From: Lederbergia galactosidilytica
GTDB taxonomy: Bacteria; Bacillota; Bacilli; Bacillales; Bacillaceae_C
Assembly: GCF_017873565.1 (NCBI RefSeq)
Contig: NZ_JAGGKH010000004.1
Coordinates: forward strand, 1-64,000
Direction of reading: 5' to 3'
DNA length: 64,000 bases
This document shows positions 25,492 through 34,666 of the stretch, in pieces (within the stretch, counting starts at the first letter, position 1; each line of letters starts with the position of its first letter). The notes under the pieces are model-generated. The model saw only the letters and a program-made list of their open reading frames with translations. It had not been told where the DNA came from and did not search any database. The translations under genes and the position numbers were made by a program.

Positions 25492-25521
25492 AAAAGCGCC
25501 TGGACTATCCTTGGTGCTTTT
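25492..25521. terminator. Terminator between sspP and the ROK kinase gene
   Basis: AAAAGCGCC (25492-25500) pairs with GGTGCTTTT (25513-25521) with one wobble, followed by T-rich sequence. A-rich sequence on the other side lets it serve the convergent ROK gene, which ends at 25526. Confidence 0.65.
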
Positions 25522-25525
25522 TCTA

Positions 25526-26455
25526 CTACTTGTATAACCATGTTTGAAGGGCTGCACCAATGAAGCCAGAATGATGATTAAGCTCAGAAAGTTTTATCTC
25601 CACATTCTCAACTAAAGATTTCATCCCCATTGTGCTAATTTTCTTGTGAACCATTTCAACAATCCATTGTCTTTCACTCATCACACCGCCACCTAAAATA
25701 ATTACTTGGGGGTTGAACAAATGGATAAGATTAACAATTCCATAACTTAGACCATGAACCATATGCTGAATCACTTGAGTGGCGAGCGGGTCATTTTTCT
25801 CATACAATTCAAAGACATCCCTACTTGTTACATGATTAGATAGCCCCTTTTCTTTTCGGAGCATCTGCATGTGCTTGGCAATCCATGTTCCAGAAGCATA
25901 CGTTTCTAAACAGCCATGAAGCCCACAATTACAAGGATCGCCATTCAAATCAATTGACATATGACCAAGCTCAGCGCCTCCTCCCCAAACTCCTCTAAGT
26001 AACTTCCCGTTTGTAAGAATTCCACCCCCTATTCCTGTACCAAGGGCTAGACATATTACTTCTTCATATCCTTTTGCGGCTCCAAAGGTCGATTCTGCTA
26101 ACGCTAACACATTCACATCATTATCCACATAAACGGGCAAAGTCGAGTAAGTAGCAATATCTTCCCGAAGATTGACACCATTCCAGTCTTTAATATTCGA
26201 TGTTCCAGATATGACTTTTCCTTCATAAAAATTAACTTGTCCTGCTGTCCCAATCCCGATCCCACTAAGAGGCAATGCATTCCGTTCAGCCCATTCTTCT
26301 AGCTCTAAAATAAGCGATTTTAAAAGAGCTAAAATTTCGCTTCTCCCCATTTTCGGAGTGGGAACTTTTTTATCGAATATAACCTTCCCTGTGTTACTAA
26401 CAATCCCTGCTGCTATTTTTGTACCACCAATATCAATACCAATACCGTAAATCAT
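25526..26455 (-). CDS. ROK family sugar kinase
   Basis: This 309-residue kinase has the phosphate-binding GIDIGGTKIAAG at the N-terminus, ALGTGIGGGI, the ROK signature with ELGHMSID, and the zinc motif CNCGLHGCLE near residue 165. It lacks the N-terminal DNA-binding domain of ROK repressors, so it is an enzyme. Glucose, N-acetylmannosamine, N-acetylglucosamine and fructose kinases all look like this. With a sialate lyase and GlcNAc-type hydrolases in the window, an amino-sugar substrate is attractive but unproven. I chose ATG at 26455 after GGTGGAATTTCAG; the ATG at 26482 has no ribosome site. It follows the FAD oxidoreductase gene by 77 bases. Confidence 0.87.
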   Translation of the reverse strand: MIYGIGIDIGGTKIAAGIVSNTGKVIFDKKVPTPKMGRSEILALLKSLILELEEWAERNALPLSGIGIGTAGQVNFYEGKVISGTSNIKDWNGVNLREDIATYSTLPVYVDNDVNVLALAESTFGAAKGYEEVICLALGTGIGGGILTNGKLLRGVWGGGAELGHMSIDLNGDPCNCGLHGCLETYASGTWIAKHMQMLRKEKGLSNHVTSRDVFELYEKNDPLATQVIQHMVHGLSYGIVNLIHLFNPQVIILGGGVMSERQWIVEMVHKKISTMGMKSLVENVEIKLSELNHHSGFIGAALQTWLYK

Positions 26456-26532
26456 CTGAAATTCCACCATTCTCTTAATCATTTTCTTGTTGACAATGTT
26501 TTTAACTTACTTTGAGCGCTTAAACTCATTCT

Positions 26533-28110
26533 TTATACAGGCACAATAGATGGCCATTGCAGTTCCAAGCCCTCATGAATTAAATGTTTTTGAAAGTCCT
26601 CTAACATGTTTTTACTGTTACGTACTTGTCGTGGTATCACTTTATTCTTTAGACAGTATGCTGCTAAGTAACCAGCTACCTCTCCAATATTCCATTCAAC
26701 TGGATGTAACCGATAACAACCATTTGTAATATGAGTCACTCCTATATTTTTACAAGCTGGTAATAAATTGTTAATCCTTTCCGGAATAAGGCTACCTAAA
26801 GGGATTTGAAAAGGGAGACTCGAAATATCAATAAATGAACGAAGTCCAGTACTTGGATGAAGGTCAATCCGATAACTGCCAACTCCTACACTATCCTCAA
26901 ACAGCTCAGCCTGTTCCGTTTCCCTGGCAGCTGTACTGACATGTTGCTCTAATACCGTGAATTCTGCCTTAATTCTTCTTGATTCCCGTATATAGGGAAT
27001 CATGGCTAGTCCATTATCTGTTCCTACTACATCTGGGCGGAGACGTAGCCCCGGATAACCTTGTTTGTCGTCAGGACGAGGTGCCTCTGTTTGCAACCAA
27101 TACAATAAAGATAGACTCAATTGTTTAGCCTGTTCTAAATGTTTGCTTTTTTCTTCTTCACTCACATCAATAATCGGACCTAGCCAATAGTCATTCTGTG
27201 GCCAATTTATCAGCGATATATCACTCTCATATAGTCCTTTCGAGAAATTTCCTTGATCAATTAAGCGCCGATATTCCCAAAGAGAAAACTTCCCTTCTTC
27301 TTTGAAAAATCCATATGTAACGGGAGCCAAAGTAATCGGACTTACTCCCGTCCAATTCAGTTGCCTATTCGGCCAAAATGGCGCTTGATAATCCCGCCAA
27401 AAGTCATAATCTTTTGGCTTAGAAATTGTGTAATCTTCACCCTCAACATAGTCAACAGCAAAGCAATGGGTAATTGCCTGCATGTCCATTGGGTCCGCCT
27501 CTCCCACTAAAGCATGAGGCTCTCCAGTTTCCTTTTGTGATTCAGCACCTGTCACATATTCAATCTTTGCAAGCGGTAATACATCTCCCATGTCGGTTGC
27601 ATCTAAAAAATAAGGAGCCGCCAACACAAATTGTATATTCGTTTGGAGCTGTTTCACCTCAATAGCCATCACAGTATCTCCATCTGTTTCAACAGCCTTT
27701 ATCTTTGTTTCTTCTAAGATTTTTAGTTTTCCGCTGTGAATATACGGAGCTAGCATATCTCTTAAAACGGCCAATGCCACTCGCGGCTCATGGGAGATTT
27801 GACTAACAATGGCATTCCCTGGATTAAAAAAAGGAGCCTTTCTTGCATGCTCATTCAATGGGAAATGCTGGTGATAATACTGTCTTACCCTTGCTCGGAA
27901 CTCTCGATAGCTACGCGTACACCCAAATTGTTCAATCCAACCATGTTCATCTGGTGGTACAGCCTGATTCGTTAACTGACCACCAATCCATTTCGTTTCC
28001 TCAGTCACAATCACACTTGCTCCCGATTTACATGCTGCCAATGCCGCAGCACAACCACCCAAACTCCCACCAATTATGACAATCTCGGCTGTCATTTCCT
28101 GTTTATACAT
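26533..28110 (-). CDS. FAD-dependent oxidoreductase (FAD_oxidored family)
   Basis: This 525-residue protein has an N-terminal FAD-binding fold: VIIGGSLGGCAAALAACKSGASV at residues 11-33, then TEETKWIGGQLTNQ. A second dinucleotide-associated segment is DATDMGDVLPLA. Near the C-terminus ACKNIGVTHITNGCYRLHPVEWNIGEVAG matches the PF12831 family. These enzymes are common in polysaccharide-utilisation loci and are thought to oxidise sugars or xanthan-type products. The substrate is unknown. The ATG follows GGAAGGTGAAAGCTC. It sits between the DUF4127 gene and the ROK kinase and is probably co-transcribed with both. Confidence 0.85.
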   Translation of the reverse strand: MYKQEMTAEIVIIGGSLGGCAAALAACKSGASVIVTEETKWIGGQLTNQAVPPDEHGWIEQFGCTRSYREFRARVRQYYHQHFPLNEHARKAPFFNPGNAIVSQISHEPRVALAVLRDMLAPYIHSGKLKILEETKIKAVETDGDTVMAIEVKQLQTNIQFVLAAPYFLDATDMGDVLPLAKIEYVTGAESQKETGEPHALVGEADPMDMQAITHCFAVDYVEGEDYTISKPKDYDFWRDYQAPFWPNRQLNWTGVSPITLAPVTYGFFKEEGKFSLWEYRRLIDQGNFSKGLYESDISLINWPQNDYWLGPIIDVSEEEKSKHLEQAKQLSLSLLYWLQTEAPRPDDKQGYPGLRLRPDVVGTDNGLAMIPYIRESRRIKAEFTVLEQHVSTAARETEQAELFEDSVGVGSYRIDLHPSTGLRSFIDISSLPFQIPLGSLIPERINNLLPACKNIGVTHITNGCYRLHPVEWNIGEVAGYLAAYCLKNKVIPRQVRNSKNMLEDFQKHLIHEGLELQWPSIVPV

Positions 28111-28198
28111 GAGCTTTCACCTTCCCATATTAATAGTTTTACTAAGAGCTAGAGGAATACCGTATGGTGTTAAATTCCCCCAGTCTTTTAATAAAAAA

Positions 28199-29764
28199 CT
28201 ATAATTCTTGAGATTCCAGTTTTAATGTAAAGCCAACTTCAAACATTCTACTCCATGGTAAATAAACATTATGCAAAGAGATTTTCCCTTCTTTTATACT
28301 AGATAAATGCTCTCCAATGAATTGATTTAATTGGTTTTCCACTTGCTGGGTCACCTGATCAACCTGGTCTTTTAAAAACCTCGGTGTTAAGTCTAATTCA
28401 GGAAGTATGTTCTGGGAGATATTCGTTCTTACGATCGTTTGATAGCCCCAATCTTCTACAAGACGTAAATAGAAAAACTCTCTACTCGCTTGCAGATGTC
28501 CTTGATGGGCTGGTCGTTCGTCTTGCATATGATAAGAGGTAATAATTGCGTGCGCAATCACAGTTCCCATTGTATTTCCATTTGTATTCCAACCAGCATA
28601 AGAGATTAGGTGATCAAACACATCTTTTTTTTCCAAAAGCTGCAGCAGTAAGTGGTCAGCCCCATTCGATACAGCAACATCAGCTATCGCAATAAGCTTC
28701 CCTTTATTAGCATGCCAAATAAGCGCTTCCACAAATTCTCGAATATTAACTTCAGAAAAATAGGAACGATGCCGTTTCTCTACTTTCAAACTCGCTTCAG
28801 CCATCTCCCTTTGTTCGATGGCAGGCGAGTGAACCATTAAAATAAAATGATTCTTCTCTTCATTATTTACTTGAATTCCACCTGCGGCTATTATATGAGA
28901 CTTAATACTTTCAGATAATATGCGATCTTCATACTTTGGAATAATAAAAGGACCTTTTGTTGAAGAATAGCGAATGAAAATCTCTGGAACATACCGGTGA
29001 ATTTCACAAAAAGCTCTAGCAAACAATGTGCAGCCAATTTCGTCAGCTCCTGGATAGATATTCACTTTATCTAGCAAATTACGTATAGCAATTACGTGCA
29101 TTAACTCTCGTTGCTCTTTAGGCGAAAATCCAAATGGAGAGTTATCATCTAAAGGAACAATTTAGTAATCAATGATTTCCTCCTCCACCAAGTTCACCAC
29201 TTCTTGCGTAACGGAGAAGTTCTTTGTTCTGCGCTGAAGAAAATCCTGTTGTACTTCAAGTGGAATTTTCTTTTCAATATCTTTTAATTCCATGCTGTCC
29301 TGCTCGTTTAATAGGGATTGATCTCTTTTATCATAGAGCCAACCTAGTCGAAATAAATCTTCACCAAATTCTTCGTAATAATCTGGCTCTTCTTCACTAC
29401 TATTATAAGCAGGCACTCTCATGATCAAATCAAAGGCAAATATCTTCAAATTCGGTTTTTTTTCCTTTACTAACCTTAAAAAGGATAACCTCTCCATGCA
29501 CGTTTCATATGTCAGTTGATGAAGCCGCGAAGGAACAATCCCTCCATATACCAACATATCGATCGAAATAAGCAAATGACTAACAGCTTCAATCTTTTGC
29601 TCCATCCATGAAACTAACAAGTCTATGTTAGCGGGTTTTTTCATATTTCCTAAAATAGACTTTTGGGGGACTAAAAGCTCTAACTCTGTCATTTTGGCTA
29701 ATAACTGTGGATATTGATAGTTACAAGGTCGCTCGTCTAAAGGAATATACATGATTTTATTCAT
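28199..29764 (-). pseudogene. DUF4127 family protein interrupted by one in-frame TAA stop
   Basis: Two reading frames here are one gene. The upstream part (29764-29162, 200 residues) starts IMYIPLDERPCNYQYPQ, the DUF4127 hallmark, and ends EEEIIDY at TAA (29164-29162). The frame continues without shift: IVPLDDNSPFGFSPKEQREL, then the second open frame (ATG at 29101, 300 residues) with GADEIGCTLFARAF and YAGWNTNGNT. Joined, it gives about 520 residues, the normal family length. A leucine codon TTA changed to TAA would explain it by one base. The ribosome site GGAGGAG before 29764 is intact. It may be a recent loss of function, a base-call error, or read through at low level. The function of DUF4127 is unknown. 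Confidence 0.88.
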
Positions 29765-29815
29765 TTTTCTCCTCCATATCTTCCAAGAGAATCACTCTAT
29801 TGGTCAGAACTTTTA

Positions 29816-30676
29816 TCAATACAGTTTATTTGATACAGCCTTAGCCGTTTTCTTCAAAGTACTGATAGCTCGATTTTGTTCCTGCATTTCAATATATTTT
29901 GTCAATATATCTAGAACATGCATTTGAGAAATAGAAGATGAAAAGGCACCTCCATGCAGTGGGCTTTCCTTCGTCGATGTCAGCAAGACGATATCAGCAA
30001 ATTTCGTAATAGGTGATCTCAAATGCTTTGTAAGACAAATAATAAAAACATCATTTTCTTTAGCAATTTTCAAGGCATCTACAAGATCTTTCGTACTCCC
30101 AGAGGTAGAAATTCCAATAATCACATCTCCTTGACCGGCTATTGCACTATTCATAGCAATAATATGTGAATCTGTTGCTGATTCTGCATTAAATCCCATT
30201 CTCATAAAACGGTATTGTGCCTGTTGAGCCATAATTCCAGAGGCTCCTACTCCAAATACATAGAGCTTATTCGATTGAATAATTTTCCTTCCTGCTTGTT
30301 CCAAATCTTTTATTTGAATGGTTTTAAATGTATTTTGAATCGTTGTCACATTTTCAGCAGTAATTTTTTGCGCTAACACCTCTAAACTATCTGCTTCTGT
30401 AATTTCACTGAAATCTTGACTATCAGTGTCAACCTTATTTTGGGCAACAGCGAGTTTGAAATCTTGATACCCTTTATAACCTAATTTTCTACAAAAGCGA
30501 ATGACTGTGGTTTCCCCAACCGCTGCATACTCAGCTAAATCTGAAACCGACCAGTACACTGATTCATTCATACTCGTCTTCAACACATCTGCCACTTTCT
30601 GCTCTGATTTGGTTAAGCTATTATAGATACTTGAAATCATCACTTCGGGATGAAAAGTCTGGGTTGTTTTAAACAA
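29816..30676 (-). CDS. MurR/RpiR family transcriptional regulator (HTH plus SIS domain)
   Basis: This 286-residue regulator has an N-terminal RpiR helix-turn-helix (about residues 1-78, SVSDLAEYAAVGETTVIRFCRKLGYKGYQDFK) and a C-terminal SIS phosphosugar-binding domain (about 125-260, YVFGVGASGIMAQQ and IIGISTSGSTKDLV). Such regulators sense sugar phosphates, for example MurNAc-6-P or GlcNAc-6-P. The start is TTG at 30676 after GAGAGATT. It is the first gene of the minus-strand RpiR-DUF4127-FAD-ROK set (about 50-base gap to DUF4127) and is the likely regulator of it. It could also be the protein that reads the AATCAATTTGATT sites; that is untested. Confidence 0.87.
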   Translation of the reverse strand: MFKTTQTFHPEVMISSIYNSLTKSEQKVADVLKTSMNESVYWSVSDLAEYAAVGETTVIRFCRKLGYKGYQDFKLAVAQNKVDTDSQDFSEITEADSLEVLAQKITAENVTTIQNTFKTIQIKDLEQAGRKIIQSNKLYVFGVGASGIMAQQAQYRFMRMGFNAESATDSHIIAMNSAIAGQGDVIIGISTSGSTKDLVDALKIAKENDVFIICLTKHLRSPITKFADIVLLTSTKESPLHGGAFSSSISQMHVLDILTKYIEMQEQNRAISTLKKTAKAVSNKLY

Positions 30677-31382
30677 AGGAATCTCTCTTTCTATATGTTT
30701 TAAATTTCTTTACTCATTGTTCTTTTGGATAGGCCGAATTTACTCTACTATTTGAATTTGTTTAGGACCCATTTGTTGATTTTACCCTAAAGTAATAAGC
30801 TCTCCCCTCCCATCCCTTAAGACTTGAACTCCTATATAAGCAAATGGAATATAACAGAGGATCCAAGCAAAACGCTGGGTAATCAATTCAGTAATGGGAA
30901 ACTGTGTAGCTACCAATATTTCCCTAACTGCCTTTACTTAAATACTCCTCAACCAAACATTTTATTAACCTGAGAAGGCAATACTTCCTTATCAAGCTCC
31001 TATAAAATCGTACAGTTAACTAAATTATCATCGCAAATGAGGTGGATATTTCCTCCTTTATTTTTAAAAAATTTGGAATTAATCTCCATTTTAGCATTCC
31101 CCTCTTTTTTGTAAAGTTCCTATTTTCAAAATACTCTCAGAGCTTATTTGTTTCCCTCTACTTTTTATCTCGATAAATACCTTTCTATCAACGGACTTGT
31201 TTGCTTTTTTAGATTTGTCCATTCACTGCGAATAGCCTTGAAGGCAAAAATCTTCCCTTTTTCTTTGCAAAACAGGCAACTTGCTCTTCCTCCTATTTTT
31301 CCAGCTCATAAGAAATGCAGGAATTCCGCACCCAAGGGAGAATATTCTAAATAACGTCATATTTTAAAAAGTGAGGAAAAAG
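30677..31382. other. Long intergenic region between RpiR and the SGNH hydrolase
   Basis: About 700 bp lie between divergent genes. Promoters for both should be here, but no strong -35/-10 pair stood out. One coding-like minus-strand stretch (30782-30937) is listed separately. The rest looks like eroded sequence: AT-rich with short open frames in several phases. Confidence 0.4.
30782..30937 (-). pseudogene. Possible remnant of a membrane protein gene (51 codons)
   Basis: A minus-strand frame bounded by stops encodes 51 residues that read like a real protein end: FPITELITQRFAW, then ILCYIPFAYIGVQVLRDGRG, a hydrophobic helix followed by a charged tail. There is no start codon or ribosome binding site, and the frame is closed by a TAA just upstream. 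It may be the eroded 3' end of a membrane protein such as a transporter formerly next to the rpiR-like gene. The family was not recognised. Confidence 0.3.
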
Positions 31383-32486
31383 ATGAGTGAAGATAGGCAA
31401 TCTATGAATGTTGGAAGATTAGATGAGCATATGAAGGCTCATTCACTGTCTGGCATACCGCTACAATGGCATAATCCAAAACAGAGCCCATTCGAAATTA
31501 ATGGCTTCGCTTGGTTTGAGGAAGATAGAACATTTCGGCGATTACCAAAGCAACCAAACTTTGAAGTGACAGAAGCGGTTGATGTTTTAGCTAATTGTAC
31601 AGCGGGCGGGCAAATACGTTTTCGCACCTCTTCTAGGCAGTTAGCTTTAAAAGTAAAGCTTCAAGGAAAAGCCAATATGTTTCATATGCCAGCTACCGGA
31701 CAATGCGGATTTGATTGTTATATAGGGGAACCTGGAGAGCAACAATTTGTTGGGGTCACGAAATATGACCACACCCAAGAAGAGTATGAAGTGACATTGT
31801 TTGAAAGACAGAATGGAGAGCCTGTGCTTATCACGTTAAATTTCCCACTCTATCAAGGAGTGAAAGAAGTAGCAATTGGGCTCGATCCAGATGCAGTTAT
31901 ACAGCCACCTTCGCCATATACAACCAGCAAGAAAGTAATTTTCTATGGAACTTCCATTCTTCAAGGAGGTTGTGCGTCCCGACCAGGTATGGCATATCCT
32001 AATATTTTAAGTAGGCGCTTTAATCAGGAATTTATTAATCTCGGATTCTCAGGAAATGGAAAGGGAGAAGCCAATATGGCCAGACTAATTCGCGAAATAA
32101 AAGATCCCGCTTGTCTTGTATTAGATTATGAACCAAATTGTGTCAGTACAGCCTTGTATAAAGAAACCTTGCCAAGATTTATCCAACTGTATCGAGAGTA
32201 TCACCGTGATATCCCCATCTTGGTAGTTTCCAAATACCCGTATGCCTATGAAATTGTAAATCCCATTTTACGAGAGGAGCGATTAGAGCGTCTATCCTTC
32301 CAGAAACAACTTATTCAACAATTACAGAAAGCGGGCGATCAGCGGCTATATTTTTATGATGGGACCGACCTTTTAGGCGAAAACAACCATGAAAAAACGG
32401 TCGATGGCTCCCATGCTACTGATTTAGGATTTATGTGCGTCGCGGAGAAACTGACGCCGATTTTAAAAGGGATTTTATGTATTTAA
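31383..32486 (+). CDS. SGNH/GDSL hydrolase family protein
   Basis: This 367-residue protein has two parts. An N-terminal beta-sandwich (about 1-170, FAWFEEDRTFRRLP, IRFRTSSRQLALKVKL) resembles the accessory domain of SsfX3-type esterases. The C-terminal SGNH hydrolase shows block I FYGTSILQGG with the nucleophile serine, block III NLGFSGNG, block II-like LDYEPNC, and the terminal DGSHATDLG with Asp and His. It probably removes O-acetyl groups from a carbohydrate. No signal peptide is seen, so it is cytoplasmic. I chose ATG at 31383 because GTGAGG lies 7 bases before it. It is divergent from the RpiR operon and fits the glycan-breakdown theme. Confidence 0.83.
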   Translation: MSEDRQSMNVGRLDEHMKAHSLSGIPLQWHNPKQSPFEINGFAWFEEDRTFRRLPKQPNFEVTEAVDVLANCTAGGQIRFRTSSRQLALKVKLQGKANMFHMPATGQCGFDCYIGEPGEQQFVGVTKYDHTQEEYEVTLFERQNGEPVLITLNFPLYQGVKEVAIGLDPDAVIQPPSPYTTSKKVIFYGTSILQGGCASRPGMAYPNILSRRFNQEFINLGFSGNGKGEANMARLIREIKDPACLVLDYEPNCVSTALYKETLPRFIQLYREYHRDIPILVVSKYPYAYEIVNPILREERLERLSFQKQLIQQLQKAGDQRLYFYDGTDLLGENNHEKTVDGSHATDLGFMCVAEKLTPILKGILCI

Positions 32487-32503
32487 TACTTTAAACAAAC
32501 ATA

Positions 32504-32532
32504 AGGCAGGATCTTTCAGAATGATCCTGCCT
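32504..32532. terminator. Bidirectional terminator between the SGNH and OpuC-type genes
   Basis: AGGCAGGATC (32504-32513) pairs perfectly with GATCCTGCCT (32523-32532). T-rich sequence follows on the plus strand and a partial tract on the minus strand. It separates two convergent transcripts. Confidence 0.85.
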
Positions 32533-32538
32533 GTTTTA

Positions 32539-33174
32539 TTATGATTTTAATCCTTTAGGTGTTACTTTGTCTTCTAACAATTTTAATAATAGATCAAAAA
32601 CGATCGCTAGGATAGCTGCCGGAATGGCCCCAGATAAAATCAGATTTTTATCCATGACATTCAGTCCCCTAATTATGAGATCACCAAGTCCACCCGCCCC
32701 TATAAAGGTTGCCAAGGCCGCTACCCCAATGGTTAAAACGGTTGATGTCCGAATTCCAGCCATCAAGATTGGTAAAGTAAGTGGCAATTCAACCATAAAC
32801 AAGATTTGTTTTGAGGTCATGCCCATCCCCTTTCCAGCATCCACTAACGATTGATCCACTCCGATAATTCCTGTATACGTATTTCTTAGAATAGGAAGAA
32901 GCGCGTAAAGAGTTAACGCAATAATCGCAGGAACTTTACCGATTCCAAATAGCGGTAGCATAAAACCAAGTAAAGCTAAACTCGGTATAGTTTGAATAAC
33001 AGCTGCTATACCGATAACAAATTCAGCTATTTTTTTATTCCGAGTCAAAACAATTCCTAGTGGCACAGCAATGATGATTGCTAGTACCATTGCAACACTG
33101 GCCAGAAATAGATGTTCTTGGAAGGCAATCCAGATGGCATCTTTTCTCTTAATAAATGTCTCGATTAGTTCCAT
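32539..33174 (-). CDS. opuCB: Glycine betaine/carnitine/choline ABC transporter permease (OpuCB-like)
   Basis: This 211-residue permease has five to six membrane helices and the OpuB/OpuC signature: IPSLALLGFMLPLFGIG, YALLPILRNTYTGI, and an EAA-like loop VDAGKGMGMTSKQILFMVELPL, with GVAALATFIGAGGLGDLI near the C-terminus. It would carry osmoprotectants into the cell. Its ATG overlaps the stop codon of the ATPase gene by one base (TGATG), so the two are translationally coupled. OpuC systems usually have a second permease, OpuCD, which is missing here. This one may function as a homodimer. Confidence 0.88.
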   Translation of the reverse strand: MELIETFIKRKDAIWIAFQEHLFLASVAMVLAIIIAVPLGIVLTRNKKIAEFVIGIAAVIQTIPSLALLGFMLPLFGIGKVPAIIALTLYALLPILRNTYTGIIGVDQSLVDAGKGMGMTSKQILFMVELPLTLPILMAGIRTSTVLTIGVAALATFIGAGGLGDLIIRGLNVMDKNLILSGAIPAAILAIVFDLLLKLLEDKVTPKGLKS

Positions 33175-34301
33175 CAGTCATGACCTCCATTTCCGTTCAT
33201 ATCGGCTAGTCCACGCATCATACTTGCTCTTGTTACAATCCCAACTAATTTCCCATCATCTAGCACCGGAATAGCACTTGTATGCCCTTCTGTAAATATT
33301 TCCGCTACATCTGTTAGGATTGCATCAGCTGTTAATGTTTGGACATTTGACTTCATAATATCTGACACGATCAAGTCTTCATTTCGGTAATTTTCTTTTA
33401 AAGCTTCAAGTGTCGCAACTCCGTGAAATTGTTTATCTTTATCAGTGATAAATAAATTATCCACTCTTTTCTCTCTCATTATATGAAGTGCGGAAGCTAG
33501 TCCTCGTTTAGGGGAAGAAGTCACTACTTCCGTGTACATCATATCGCTTGCAGTCGGTAATGTTATTCCTTGGTTAAGACGCTCTTCTCCAATAAATCCT
33601 TTGACAAAATCATTGGCTGGACGTCTGAGTATTTGCTCCGGTGTATCTACTTGAACAATCTCTCCATCTTTCATAATGACAATGCGGTTGGCAATTTTAA
33701 TCGCTTCATCCATATCATGTGTAACAAAGACAATTGTTTTTTGAATTTCTTCCTGAAGATTGACAATATCATCTTGAAGTTGTTCACGACTGATAGGGTC
33801 CAAAGCGCTAAAAGGCTCATCCATCAAAATAATATCCGGCTCTGCCGCTAAAGCACGGATTACGCCAATTCTTTGTTGCTGCCCACCACTTAATTCTGAA
33901 GGATACCGTTTTTTAAATGTAGTAGGATCTAAACCGACAAGGTCTAGTAGTTCATCTACTCGCTTTTTTGTTTTTTCCACATCTGCCTTTTTTAACTTAG
34001 GAACGAGAGAGATGTTCTGCTCAATTGTCATATGTGGAAATAGCCCGATTTGCTGAATGACATAGCCGATATTTCTTCTTAACTCAACCGGGTCTGCTTT
34101 AGCGGTATCTTCCCCATTAATCAATATTCTGCCTGCCGAAGGTTCTGTTAAGCGGTTAATCATTCTCATTGTGGTTGTTTTCCCACAACCACTCGGTCCA
34201 ATTAATGTAACAAGCTCCCCTTTATTTATTTCTAAATTAATACTTTTTATCGCAACAAAACCATCTTTATATTGCTTTTTTACATTTTCAAATTTAATCA
34301 T
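33174..34301 (-). CDS. opuCA: Glycine betaine/carnitine/choline ABC transporter ATP-binding protein (OpuCA-like)
   Basis: This 375-residue ATPase shows Walker A GPSGCGKTTT, Q-loop YVIQQIGLFPHMTIEQN, signature LSGGQQQRIG, Walker B IILMDEPFSALDP and the switch histidine in VTHDMDEA. Two CBS repeats occupy about residues 250-370 (VVTSSPKRGLASALHIM, VDNLFITD, and GKLVGIVTRASMMRGL). The CBS pair in OpuCA-type proteins gates transport in response to ionic strength or c-di-AMP. Together with the binding protein and permease it forms an osmoprotectant importer, in keeping with the salt-adapted gene content of the window. Confidence 0.92.
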   Translation of the reverse strand: MIKFENVKKQYKDGFVAIKSINLEINKGELVTLIGPSGCGKTTTMRMINRLTEPSAGRILINGEDTAKADPVELRRNIGYVIQQIGLFPHMTIEQNISLVPKLKKADVEKTKKRVDELLDLVGLDPTTFKKRYPSELSGGQQQRIGVIRALAAEPDIILMDEPFSALDPISREQLQDDIVNLQEEIQKTIVFVTHDMDEAIKIANRIVIMKDGEIVQVDTPEQILRRPANDFVKGFIGEERLNQGITLPTASDMMYTEVVTSSPKRGLASALHIMREKRVDNLFITDKDKQFHGVATLEALKENYRNEDLIVSDIMKSNVQTLTADAILTDVAEIFTEGHTSAIPVLDDGKLVGIVTRASMMRGLADMNGNGGHD

Positions 34302-34666
34302 AAAAGCCTCCCACTTTGTTCATTCCGAAAGAGTTGTGCACCTTGCTCCCAAAAAGGGAGATAAATGGACCCAGAGGCTAAGATCGCTGACGTCAATCGA
34401 CGACGCCCGCCACTAGTCAATCTGTACGAAGGAAGTTCGCAAATGCGAAGTTTTAGATACCGAATTTTTACAAGATATACTGACTTCAGTGTTACTCACA
34501 GTAAATAATGACTTCGACGTTCCATACAGGACGTATCATCACTGAGTCGTAGATTATATATCCTGATGTATCAAAATACTAAGACCTGCTGAACATAGGT
34601 CACAAGGACGTGTTGCAAAATAAGCCTGTGATCCTCATTTTTAAGGACACAACTCACCTTATTTAA
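34302..34666. other. 365-bp gap inside the opuC operon
   Basis: The space between the binding-protein and ATPase genes is unusually long. It holds no credible gene and no recognisable trace of the missing OpuCD permease. Short inverted repeats occur, for example CTCCC-TTTTT-GGGAG on the minus strand (about 34349-34363) and GACCT...AGGTC (about 34584-34602). The sequence looks like a decayed or inserted intergenic element. Confidence 0.45.

Noticed and set aside
28199-29764. Two separate genes instead of one broken DUF4127 gene
   Set aside because: The halves are in one frame, the 20 codons between them are coding-like, and the second start has no ribosome site.
34302-34666. Remnant of the OpuCD permease in the opuC gap
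   Set aside because: No hydrophobic frame or permease motif could be read on either strand.
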